Source: Apostichopus japonicus
Taxonomy: Eukaryota; Echinodermata; Holothuroidea; Aspidochirotida; Stichopodidae
DNA length: 64,000 nucleotides
Assembly: GCF_037975245.1 (NCBI RefSeq)
Contig: NC_092577.1
Span: 15,700,013-15,764,012, forward strand
Direction: 5' to 3'
Every line of letters begins with the position of its first letter. Within the stretch, counting starts at the first letter, position 1. Below the pieces are notes generated by a model. The model saw only the letters and a list, made by a program, of their open reading frames with translations. It had not been told where the DNA came from and did not search any database. Both the position numbers and the translations under genes were made by a program. Below are positions 11,945-21,356 of this stretch, one piece after another.

Positions 11945-11983
11945 GCCTCTGAAGAAGATCCTGCTAGGATCGAAACGTCAGGC
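11945..11983 (+). ncRNA. Hammerhead-ribozyme-like motif
   Basis: The sequence shows ctgaagaa, a perfect 5-bp stem (gatcc 11957-11961, ggatc 11967-11971) around a tgcta loop, and gaaacgtc, all closed by gcct/aggc. CUGANGA, stem II and GAAA are the conserved core of hammerhead ribozymes, and small hammerheads are known from Penelope-like retroelements. One extra A precedes stem II, and I could not place a clear cleavage site, so this may be a degenerate copy or a look-alike. No Penelope reverse transcriptase was found nearby. Confidence 0.35.
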
Positions 11984-12022
11984 CAAGTTACTTTTACAAG
12001 ACTTTTAATTGTCTTAACTTAG

Positions 12023-12580
12023 ATTGAAACAGCAGCCAACAAAGGGGAAGAAGCTTCACCTAACAGCCCAGTAACATCATCTCCTGTTAAAAAGACCCAT
12101 GAAAGTCCCACGAAGAGATCCAGCTCATCCGTGGATGATCAACATGAAAGCGACGTGTCCTACCAGCCAGGAAGTCAATACACTTCGTTAGAGGACGAGG
12201 AGGATCGTGATCCTTCTCTTTCAGAACGTTGTGTTTCGGAAAGAAAATACATACATACATGCTTCAGGTATGTCACTGATATCCATAAAATAGAGAACAT
12301 GGGCACACTGCACAGGGTTACGTTGTACTGTATAAATGGGCATATGGTGCTGGATTGGAGGTCGCAGCCAATGGTAGGTTCTATTCCAGCCGCCAATTTG
12401 ATGGTGAGTGCTGCATTGCTTTTCAGCGGAAATACATTTTCAAAGTTGTAACAATTTGCAGATTTCCTAGGGTTGGAGTTCATTGGGAAGACAACTTACT
12501 ACAGCATCCAAAAGACACTTCTCCATCTAGTGATAAACAATGCATTTCAAACTGAGCAGAGAGCCAGCCCAGCAATCATA
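12023..12580 (+). pseudogene. Transposase-like gene (Kolobok/THAP-associated type), N-terminal part
   Basis: Opens after an acceptor-like cttaacttag with a Ser/Pro/acidic stretch (KRSSSSVDDQHESDVSYQPG, SLEDEEDRD). The conserved block VTLYCINGH, WRSQPMVGSIPAANLMVSAA, LLFSGNTFSKL follows. After an in-frame TAA at 12449-12451 the same frame continues as FADFLGLEFIGKTTYYSIQK and VINNAFQTEQ. These phrases belong to a multicopy metazoan family whose later part carries a GDGRCDSPG motif, found here at 16122-17013. The cysteines expected before CINGH are missing. Family membership is recognised from motifs; assignment to the Kolobok superfamily is tentative. The coding match stops near 12580, where a GGGCCC minisatellite begins. 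Confidence 0.65.
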
Positions 12581-12582
12581 AT

Positions 12583-12905
12583 TGGGCCCCAAATGGGCTT
12601 CTCAATTGGGGCCCATTCAGATTTCTAATTCGTTCCACACAGGGCCCAATTGGGCCAAACAGATTGGGGCCCACGAGTGGCCCAAACCAATGGCATACGG
12701 GAACCAACCGGGCCAGCTGTCTGGGGCCCAGCTGGAACCCATTCTGGGCCACAATCGTTTTGGCCCACACAGAACCCATACTTTACCAAATCAGGCTAAC
12801 TGCATGGGGCCCAAATGGGACCCATTTCGGGCCCAGTTGACTGAGCTTGACCCAAGTGAAACCCACACTGGGCCCAACTGGGCCAACAGTGTGGTCCAAA
12901 TTTTA
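12583..12905. repeat. GGGCCC-rich palindromic minisatellite
   Basis: Irregularly spaced copies of the words ttggggccca, tgggcccaattgggcc and their variants fill about 320 bp. The GGGCCC core is itself palindromic, so the tract reads alike on both strands. Open frames here (rich in GPNWA and GPQL) are by-products of the repeat. It marks the exact point where the transposase match is interrupted. Confidence 0.85.
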
Positions 12906-12909
12906 ACAC

Positions 12910-14480
12910 CAGCTAGTTCACTGTGTCCCTTAAAATAGTTCAGTTATCTACAGGTTCACCACCTCTCAGCATTCAGGAAAGTGGCTGAAGTCCAAGATTC
13001 AATCACGACCATGGGATGGGGACGTAATATAACAGTCCTGGGAGCATGCCTGAAGTGTTTCTTTAAGTTAAACGTTTTTCTCAGCGTGAAAGTGTAGTCG
13101 CCCCTATCATCCAAAGGACGAGAGAAGTGTCCCACATATTATAGTAGGTTGTTGAATGGGGGGTCAATAACACTTGAACCGTTCATGTACTGTCGTGGAA
13201 CAGCAGAGATTAATTGCCTCAGAAACAAATCCAAATAAAAAATAAAAGTATTCATGTCTACATTCGTTGAAATATATTTTTCAAGGAGACAACGATGAAA
13301 AGTAAACAATAATTCATATACTCCATAATTACATTTTATTAAACTCTCAGAACTTAAACTATATGCATCGTAATTGGAGGGAACATTTTGGCATTTGGAT
13401 GTCCAGGCAAACCCTGCAAATGTTAACGATGAGGGCAAGATGCTATATATATTGCACATACTTTTGCATTGCAAATGCAATGCGAATGTTGCTCAGGGCC
13501 AGGGCCAGGGATGTAAGATCATCCTCTGGATCAATTGGAATCCTAAAAACATGAATTCATTTAAAATCGTGGCAGAAAGCTCAACGTTTACTTTTTCTGG
13601 CAAGGTGAGAATAAACATCTTCAATGTTTTATGACAAGATAATGGCATAGGTGATAACAAATATTACTACAGTAAATCTGGAACACCAAAATATATAAGT
13701 GGATGGATGTACTCTAGAATAATGAACATTGGTGAGCAGGAATTAAGGTGTATAATCATTTAATGTAGATACGACACAATGAAAAAGAATGGAATGGTTT
13801 AGTACTAAGCATAAAAATGGACATTATAGGGCAAGTGTACTCAAAATGTGATTTATGTATGTTATAGAGCTTTAAAAATCATGCCATTAGCTATTCATCC
13901 CATCTCTGTAGCATGTCCGGCAACAATAATATTTGATGACATCAGTTCCTTAGTTTTGTAGCAATTCCTATGTTTTATATTGTTATTCATAGTCATATAA
14001 ACATGGAAGTTATAACCCTAACCGTTGTAAAATGTTAACATGTTATGTCAGCACTTGGGATTTAGATGATGTTTACACAATACTATTTATTTTACATGCA
14101 AGGAACGTGTGGAAACATGCGTATGTATATATTTATTTCAAAGGGAAATATAACACTTTTAGTAATAGCAAGGTATTGACATGAAAAATATGGTGTGGCC
14201 ATTCTACTCTGCCAAACTGCAAACATTGATATCTCGGTAACTGAACATGCTATGAAGATGGAAATCGTGCTACCGATATGATTTTCAATGCTCTATCAGA
14301 TAGGTGAGCTACAGTTTGAATAAATGCCCCCTTTAATCTACAAAAATCGTTTTGAAAATGAAAAATACATATTAACAAATGTTGAAATTGTCAACGAATG
14401 AATAGGTTGACTGCGTCCAATTGATTGTGGAGATCATGTTGACAGGCCTTCAGTTATCCAGTAGTGAGTATTGGCGAAAA
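12910..14480. other. No recognised gene; DNA separating the two transposase parts
   Basis: AT-rich, with stops in all frames. A 113-codon minus-strand frame at 13139-13480 has no recognisable domain. This is part of the 3.5-kb insert or intron between the transposase halves. Confidence 0.45.
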
Positions 14481-14487
14481 CAGCTGC

Positions 14488-14930
14488 CTACTTTCCTGGA
14501 AAGGAGGCTGTAGCAATAGTAATAAAGGCAAAAATTATTGCGTGTGTGCTCTTGTTGAAAAGCGTCCTTAAAATATTGGAGACGTGAGAGCCGAGGAGCA
14601 GTAACTGGAGATCTACGAAGCACTCTGTGACCTCAAGAATTGCTGGCGAATTCCGTATGGTTGTTAAATGCCTGCAGCAAAGCAAAGAATGACCCAGTCG
14701 TTGGTAGGATAGCGACGTAGTTTATTGTATACAGAAGCAAGTCTGCAAAGTGGCTCCTCTGGTCCTTCAGGCCTACGATAGCGATCGAAAGAATATGCCG
14801 TTGAATCAGCTACAAACAAAATTAATGCGTGGTGATCCACTACGAGACATGTGTATTGGAAAACGAACAAGGAGACTTGTATGAAAAGTTTATAAAGACA
14901 AATAATACACCAACCGCGATTGCTCTGCAA
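14488..14930 (-). CDS. Possible exons of unknown function
   Basis: The minus strand has an open stretch ending in RLASVYNKLRRYPTNDWVILCFAAGI. An acceptor-like tgctttgctgcag (about 14660-14673) follows. Then comes another open stretch with ILEVTECFVDLQLLLLGSH and NILRTLFNKSTHA, ending near a donor-like gtaggc at about 14489. I recognise no domain. The composition is more protein-like than its surroundings, so a small host gene or transposon exon is possible. Confidence 0.22.
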
Positions 14931-14934
14931 CTGT

Positions 14935-16120
14935 AAAAGGCTAGGTCAATGTAGACCGCAAGGACAGGCTGTCGCGAGTAATACACGAAATGACATGCCA
15001 ACAGGTCTAGGCTAGTTGGCTGATAATGCTATAGGCCTACTGGCCACCGTTAACAACCGCACCACTAACGTTCTCTAAATTAGAGATTCAATAATCTAAT
15101 AATGATCTAATAATTCGGATCAGCCAGTCATTTAAAATTAAATGAAAAGTGGTCGGTCCTCCAGCACACAAAAATACACACAGTACACCGTCGCTCAGTC
15201 CAAGCTTAGATCGGTGGCGAGAGAATCTTCACGCCAAGCCGTGGTTGGAACTTCCAGAAGGTGACGCGAAGTAGTAGTACTAATAGTAGACTATAGGGCG
15301 CCTAGGCTTAGTATCCTATGAACAGCAACCGTGCTAGGCTACGCTGATAAACAATAATCACCTGCGACGCGGACAGGAGGTGATCGTAAGGCCAAGAGCT
15401 CGCGGAGCAGTAAATAACACGAGCTGGCAAGCTCCGAAATATAGATAATAAGGGTTGGAGTTCCCGAGGTAAAGATATGCGTGTAGAGCTGTAACTAAGT
15501 AAATTAATATAGGTCAGCTAGTACTCGTAACAGCAATAATGAACATGTCGCGGAGGTCCCAAACAAAGATGACGCATGTATTCCTCTGGTGAGTCCCTTA
15601 TAGTATTTTCCAAAGGAGGCAACCCGTCACAGAAAGTTTACACTTCCGGAGATGAGGGTGCAAGGAAATAAAACTTGCTACAAATTTACCCAAATGAGTC
15701 ACACACAGAAAAAAATGGATTTCGTTGAATCATATCGCATTTCGGAAAGCCTTCTGTCATTTCTTTAGCTTTCTTGCCGCAGAATGATCACGTGAGGGCA
15801 TGCAGCGCGCCTAAAAAAACGCGCCTAATTCGGGAATCAGTGTTACCAGTTGTCATTGTCATAAAGATAGTGCAGTGTGAAAATGAGATATATACATTGA
15901 AGTCAGCCGAAAGACTGAAACCCCAGGGGCGTACCGTACGGGGGGGGGGTGTAGGAGGGGGGGAGTTCGTCGGTAAAATCAAATATACTGATGACCTTCT
16001 TTCTTTTGTCATTTTTTCGGCTAACATTCTTACCAATTTAACATATTTTTCGCAGACTAGCCTCATTTTTTCAACGAGATTGCTAACAATCAATTTTGGT
16101 TGCTAAATTTGGGTCCGTAC
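14935..16120. other. No recognised gene
   Basis: Contains a possible short first exon (ATG at 15545, donor-like GTGAGT at 15589) that cannot be confirmed. A poly-G tract lies at 15940-15949. Open frames at 15774-16106 on both strands are uninformative. Confidence 0.4.
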
Positions 16121-16121
16121 A

Positions 16122-17013
16122 GTATCGGGTGATGGAAGGTGTGACTCCCCAGGCTGTAATGCCAAATATTGTACTTACACCATGATAGACATGGCAACCC
16201 AAAAGATTGTTTGGAGCGAACTGGTGCAGGTGTCGGAAACAACCAGCTCAGTTGAAATGGAGAAACTGGGTTTTAAAAGATGCCTGGACTACATTTTGGA
16301 CTAAATTAAAGGTCGGTGTTGTTGCCAAGTCCGTAAAGAAGAAGCTTGTAGCCAAAATGCAACAAGAAAGCTTGTGAGGATACAGGTCATCTCAGATCAT
16401 TTGTGGTGGTCTGCACAAACTTGTAATGGGGATGCCCAGTTACTGGGTAGAAACGTTCTCTTCCATAATCTACCACATCGTGAATAATCACAGCTGTGAT
16501 ACCTGTGAAAAGTTCACAAAATGCGCCCATCCACAAATCGAAGAAAGTGCCGAGGTTGAAACTGCCTGGCTGAAATAGGATTCTGCATCACACAATACCA
16601 TGAAGGATGTACTCATGAAAAAGCGACTGCTGAAAGACATTCATAAGCTAACAAAAGCATGCCAAACAGGAAGCCTTGAGGTTTTTCATGGAGCACTACT
16701 GAAGTACTGTACGAAAAGGCAAGAATTCGACTTTCCCAATATGATGGCACGTTTGCAGTTAGCAATCATAGACCATAACAGAAATTGTGACAGGCCTGAA
16801 GCTACCACCAATAAGCCAGTTCATGTAGAAAAAAAGCTACGATCATATTTATCCTCTCTTGGAAAATGTTATTTCCTTGAAAATGTAAACATTGTCTGTT
16901 TTGCCGATGCCAGTATGTATTTACCTAAGAATGTTGCAAGGATAGAGTTTCCGGGCAAAGCAGCATTGGTAACTAAGTTTAAGTCACGTTTTGATAAGGC
17001 TGGGGAATCTTAA
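16122..17013 (+). pseudogene. Transposase-like gene (Kolobok/THAP-associated type), C-terminal part
   Basis: Begins after an acceptor-like cgtacag with VSGDGRCDSPGCNAKYCTYT, then LVQVSETTSSVEMEKLGFKR, and stops at 16302. In another frame VAKSVKKKL follows, then DHLWWSAQTCNGDAQLL, FHIIYHIVNNHSCDTC and, from 16600, a 137-codon stretch. That stretch contains KRLLKDIHKLTKACQTGSLEV and ARLQLAIIDHNRN. This is the order seen in the family whose N-terminal block is at 12023-12580. The piece between LDYILD and VAKSVKKKL, which should hold a TDRH-type motif, is deleted. Frameshifts and stops make it inactive as it stands. Confidence 0.7.
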
Positions 17014-18496
17014 GGCTATATAAACAGCTTTAATTAACTTTCTTGTTTAGAATACTATCGGTTCTATGTAATACACCTCTTCAATTATGCAAGTACACTA
17101 TGTTTGTGTTTTATTGTTTATGAAAAGTTGATGTTTTTTTATATCAGCATTGCTTTGGATATATCATTGGAGGAGGGTGCATGGGTGGCACTAGGCCCTC
17201 CTGGACTGGAAGGGGGTTGGACTACATGTTGGGGGTACTACTTGCCAGCCGGGCCTGACGAGCTTAAATTCTGGTTGCCAGCGAGTGAAATCCACTTGCT
17301 CGGGGGGGGGCAGCACTTTTTGCGATTGATATGGATTTTCCAATTTTTAGGCACGACTATCTGAGCGTAGCGCCACCATCGGTTGGCGCAGAGCATACAA
17401 GAAAATTTTGAATTTGGGGTTTTACAAACCTCCCCCCCCCCCCAGATGGCCGGAAACGGCCCTTCCCGAGTGTTCATTCTGGTTCCCTGGCCTTTTGCTA
17501 ACTTCATACACCTCATTCCAGATCACTGTTAAACCCAAAAAACAAACGAGTTAATATAGTACGTAATTCAATACTACATAATGTATTTCAAATTAGCAAG
17601 GTACATGTGCAGAGTAGTCTTACTTGTCAACTTCTGATACATGTAGATAGAAAGATAGGCCAGAAATGTTTTCGATACAACTATAGCCAGTAAATGTTTA
17701 AGTTAGCCTAATAAGAGAAGGCGAGAGCTATACGACGTTTGCCATCTGATGCAAATTTCTCAACTGAAATATTATTCGAATAGTTTTTCCTGTCTAGACT
17801 CTTAAATTATGGGTGTATTAAAAAAAAGGATAACTTGGCCAAAAAAGGGTAGGCCCGGGCCTACATACTGGCAACCCCCCTGATCATATTATGAGCAGAT
17901 TTTGTTTCCTGTTTTAATTCTTTGACATGTTCTTTTACGTAATATATCACAAAGACAAACATAGTGCTCTTTAACAATTTTTCCAAAAGGATGATTCTTG
18001 TTTATTGTCCGATGTCTGAAACTTTAATACATTTGATTAACTTAACTGATGGACAATATAAACTTTCATATTTTGTAATAGTCAAATATGCAGTGGTGTA
18101 AAAAAAAATTGTTATCGCAGTGTATTACCAGTGTAATAATATTTATAGGAAGTGCGTAGCACGTAAGATATCTTAGCTTCGTAGCATTCATGCTGTTCAA
18201 CTGTAGGCTTGTAATAGGCTATAGGCTAAATTTAGCTAATTGCATCTGCCAAACTAAGTAGCTTAAGTAATTGGATCAGTAGGCGTAAATGTTACAGCGA
18301 TTATAATCGAGTAACAGTTTAACTATTTTTGGCAAACTTGTAACCCCGAAAGGTCAATAACTGACATGCAAATAAAAAACTAATGACATTTGAGGTATTT
18401 CTTATGCAACATATCACTAAGGTGTCATATGTTAGTCATTTGAAGTATAAAACTTGCAAAGTAATGTATCACTTCACACAAGCTCTTGTACTTCCT
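17014..18496. other. Intergenic, with one copy of a dispersed GGCGC repeat
   Basis: No gene seen. At about 17360-17490 lies one copy of a repeat containing gcgccaccatcggttggcgc and agatggccggaaacgg, shared with 52.8 kb and partly with 53.15 kb. The copy is bordered by a poly-G run (17302-17310) and a poly-C run (17432-17443). Confidence 0.6.
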
Positions 18497-18697
18497 TTAA
18501 TCTAAGCTAAGAGCATCAATAACTTCACTGACACAACTATCACGAAATCCGGTGTATCGTCCATCTGGCTCTGAAAATTCTTCCCTTATCTTTCTGACGA
18601 CGCAAGATGGAACAACCTGTCTGTTCTTTTTGCCTAGTCTGCAACGAGTCCACACTGTGAAGGTCCGGTATGCAATGTTTGTAAACCGCCCGAGGGA
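18497..18697 (-). CDS. P2X7-type cysteine-rich domain protein, second exon
   Basis: Encodes NIAYRTFTVWTRCRLGKK, VVPSCVVRKIREEFSEPDG and RYTGFRDS, then a stop. It is the second half of the domain also found as the intracellular C-terminus of P2X7 receptors, and here it follows the first half at 19606-19961. Metazoan genomes carry many small genes with this domain alone; their function is not known to me. Upstream of NIAYR lies a T-rich tract, but the place where the acceptor should be reads ccctcgggcgg with no AG. The nearest AGs are at about 18745-18760. So either the exon starts earlier, or the acceptor is mutated and this is a pseudogene. Confidence 0.65.
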   Translation of the reverse strand, partial: SLGRFTNIAYRTFTVWTRCRLGKKNRQVVPSCVVRKIREEFSEPDGRYTGFRDSCVSEVIDALSLD

Positions 18698-19605
18698 AAA
18701 AAATAAAAAAAAAGTTGCATGTAACAAATTGAAAATAAAACAGTTCTGTCAAAGCATAAGCCTATCAATTTGTTTTTGTACAGAGATTAGCTTGTCTCAT
18801 AAAATATACCATAATCTTTGTACAAAATGAACTATTTTTGTGTGACGTTACGATAACTTTCGGTCAACATTCCACACAATACGGAGCAGCTCTATCACAC
18901 AACTCTTATACGACTTGAGGCTTTCTATGAGTAATGATTATGTATGTGATCGGTGAAACTTATGTTAAAATTCTATGTATAAAATTCAAGCAATCAAATT
19001 TTCTGTTCATACCTTCTTTTACAATAATGTAATAATAATAATAACAATATTATAATAAAGACAATGGATAAATTTCCAGTATAAATTTTGTTATGACCAT
19101 TGTCTCAACAAGTGTGGTTTTGAATCCGCATGTGCACAGTTAGTCGGCGAGTGTTTTGAATGGATATGACAGGACCAGATCATAAACAAGGAAATATTTT
19201 CTTGAAGTGAAGAAATTGCAAAGAAAGATTTCTCTGTTCCTAATGATACACCAGATATCGAATTAAGGAGTTTTCAAGGTATTGACTGTATTTATGGAAG
19301 AGAAACACCTCCCACAGAAGCACATGACCAACCTAGTGGCTGAATGTTAAACCTTCCAAAGATAAAATTCGAGCACTAGTAAGTATGTGATCAATTATTA
19401 CTACCCAAAAAAAAATCAAAATGTAACAAGCCTATCTTTTTTCCTTCTAATTGATGGTCTTGGAGGGACTCAGATCTGTACATACTCCAGCATGTAAGCT
19501 TGTGAGTGTGATCTACCCTCAATTTGAAGTTTAATTTGTAACAGAAGGAAATGACAATTCAGTAACAGAGATAGGCTAGGCCTAGACATAAAAAAGACAA
19601 CCTAC

Positions 19606-19961
19606 TTGTTCTCAAGTTCAGTTGGAAGAACAATATCATCACCTGTTGCATTTTTTTGCTGCATAATTAAATTGGTCCTCAGAACGGCACGATTTAAAGA
19701 TACTGAAGAAAAGTCTGTATGGGCAGTAATGCACATATTTTCACCAATAATTTGGTCCATCAATGAGTTAAGGGCTGTTCTTTCTAAACAGCAAACACAT
19801 TCTCTTTCAGTTGGCATCACCATACAATCTCTGCATTCGCACCAGTCCATATGTGTTAGCCTAGAGTTATTCTCATCAGTCGATGCATCACTTTCAACGT
19901 AAGAAATGTCCGTTCTCCTACGCACAGGTTCAAAATCGTATGGCCTTGGACCGTCAGCCAT
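19606..19961 (-). CDS. P2X7-type cysteine-rich domain protein, first exon
   Basis: Starts at 19961 with MADGPRPYDFEP, the usual beginning of stand-alone proteins of this family. Then follow acidic residues, WCECRDCMVMPTERECVCCL (the Cys-rich core, likely zinc-binding by analogy with P2X7) and CITAHTDFSSVSLNRAVLRT. The frame would stop at 19602, but a donor-like gtaggt overlaps that point, giving an exon end at 19606 in phase 2. The matching second exon lies 0.9 kb downstream on the same strand. About 180 residues in all, complete from start to stop. No transmembrane segments, so it is not a P2X channel. Confidence 0.7.
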
Positions 19962-20450
19962 ACTAAAACGTACATAAATTTCAACAGATTTATTGTTTTA
20001 AAACATTCAATGAAGAGAAACGAGTGAAGAAACAACAATCAAGAACAATCGTAGGTTTCCATGAACAGTATATACGCGGTGTACGTACAGCTGTACTGCA
20101 TTGTGTTTACCTACATGTACTGCACAGGCACTCGTAACGTTATATAGGTGTATAGTATACTATACACCTAGATAACGTTACGAGTGTCTGTGCTTGTACT
20201 GCAGGCAGACCGTGTACACGATGTTCATTTGGTGTTGACATTGAGGATTTCACGTCACTGCCTAGTGACGTGGATTTCACGTCCACTGGTGAGGATTTCA
20301 CGTCACTGCCTAGCGTACGAGGCTAAAAGCTTTAAAGTTCTGATTATTTTTCAATTAGCGAGTTGTTAATCTTTAATTTCCACGAGAAAAAATCTGTGGG
20401 GTAGGAAAAAATGTAAGGTATCGTTTAATGTAAGGTTTGTGTACCTGAAC
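19962..20450. other. Intergenic, with a palindrome and short direct repeats
   Basis: Upstream of the P2X7-type gene. The sequence 20131-20184 is a near-perfect palindrome (ctcgtaacgttat...ataacgttacgag, one mismatch), with weaker pairing out to about 20123-20192. The word gaggatttcacgtcactgcc occurs at about 20241 and 20290. No promoter elements can be named with confidence. Confidence 0.65.
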
Positions 20451-20451
20451 C

Positions 20452-21062
20452 ATTCCTTTAAAGAATTACAGGGCTCAATGGCCAAACTTGAGTCAGAGCT
20501 TGGGAAAGCCCGCGAATTTCAGGCCAAACGAATAGACACATTAGAAAAAAGATGGCGGCCAAAACCAAACAATGCGAAGAACTCAACCACAGAGTAACAC
20601 ATCTCGAACAGGCCTTGAACAATACCTCATCGGACACAAACAAGCTGGAAAGAATGTCTCGACGGAACAGTTTCCGAGTTGTCGGCATACCTCAATCTGA
20701 AGGGGAGGATTGTGAAGCGATCGTCAAAAGCACGGTAACTCCTCTACTGCCCGATGCTCCAAATATCTCCATCGAGCGATGCCTCAGAGACGGCAGGGGG
20801 ACAGACAACCTCACATACTGGTACGATGTCACTCCTTTAAGGATAAGGTCTTCGTTATGAAGAACAGACGGACGGCGCTGGTAGGACGGACATTCATCGT
20901 CGATGACTGAACCAAATTAGATTTAACTAAAAAGAAGAAATGGTCTACCCAGGTGAAGAACCTCTACGATCACGGAAGAAAATTACGTTTGACAGGAGGG
21001 AAATGGCGTGACATCACGGGAAGCCATATTAATTTCAACTCATTTTTCATTGGCAATAGACT
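20452..21062 (+). pseudogene. Tx1/L1-like LINE, ORF1 protein
   Basis: A coiled-coil-like stretch (LNHRVTHLEQALNNTSSDTNK) is followed by ERMSRRNSFRVVGIPQSEGE and IERCLRDGRG, the start of the RNA-binding domain of L1/Tx1 ORF1 proteins. After a frameshift it continues as KDKVFVMKNRR, TFIVDDLTKLDLTKKKKW-like and KLRLTGGKWRDITG. ORF1 proteins coat LINE RNA. It lies 300 bp upstream of ORF2 on the same strand, so both belong to one element. A diverged copy occurs on the minus strand at 43640-44340. Confidence 0.75.
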
Positions 21063-21356
21063 CCTGTATCGTTGTGTCATAAGGACAATATGTCCTCATC
21101 AATTGTAAGTTATCCGTTGTATATTCAATACTGTTTTCTTTTTGACTCACATGTAGTACAGGCTACCCTCACTATATATGAGCCCAGGCTAGTGCTATTG
21201 TTTTGGTTGATTGAACCACTTCAGTTGATTTGGGTGAAAAGAACACCCCCCCCCCCCGTTTCATAACCAGTTGATTGGTGTTTTATTGTTTGTACAATAA
21301 GTTGTACTGTAGTAGGTTATCTAGTGGCCTATTATAATATTATGTATTTTTTCATC

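Noticed and set aside
12582-12938. Open frames rich in GPNWA/GPQL on both strands
   Set aside because: By-products of the palindromic GGGCCC repeat.
15545-15588. Short first coding exon (MSRRSQTKMTHVFL) with a GTGAGT donor
   Set aside because: Too short to support, and no following exon with a matching phase was recognised.
19606-19961. P2X receptor gene
   Set aside because: Only the cysteine-rich intracellular-type domain is present; there are no transmembrane segments or ligand-binding ectodomain.
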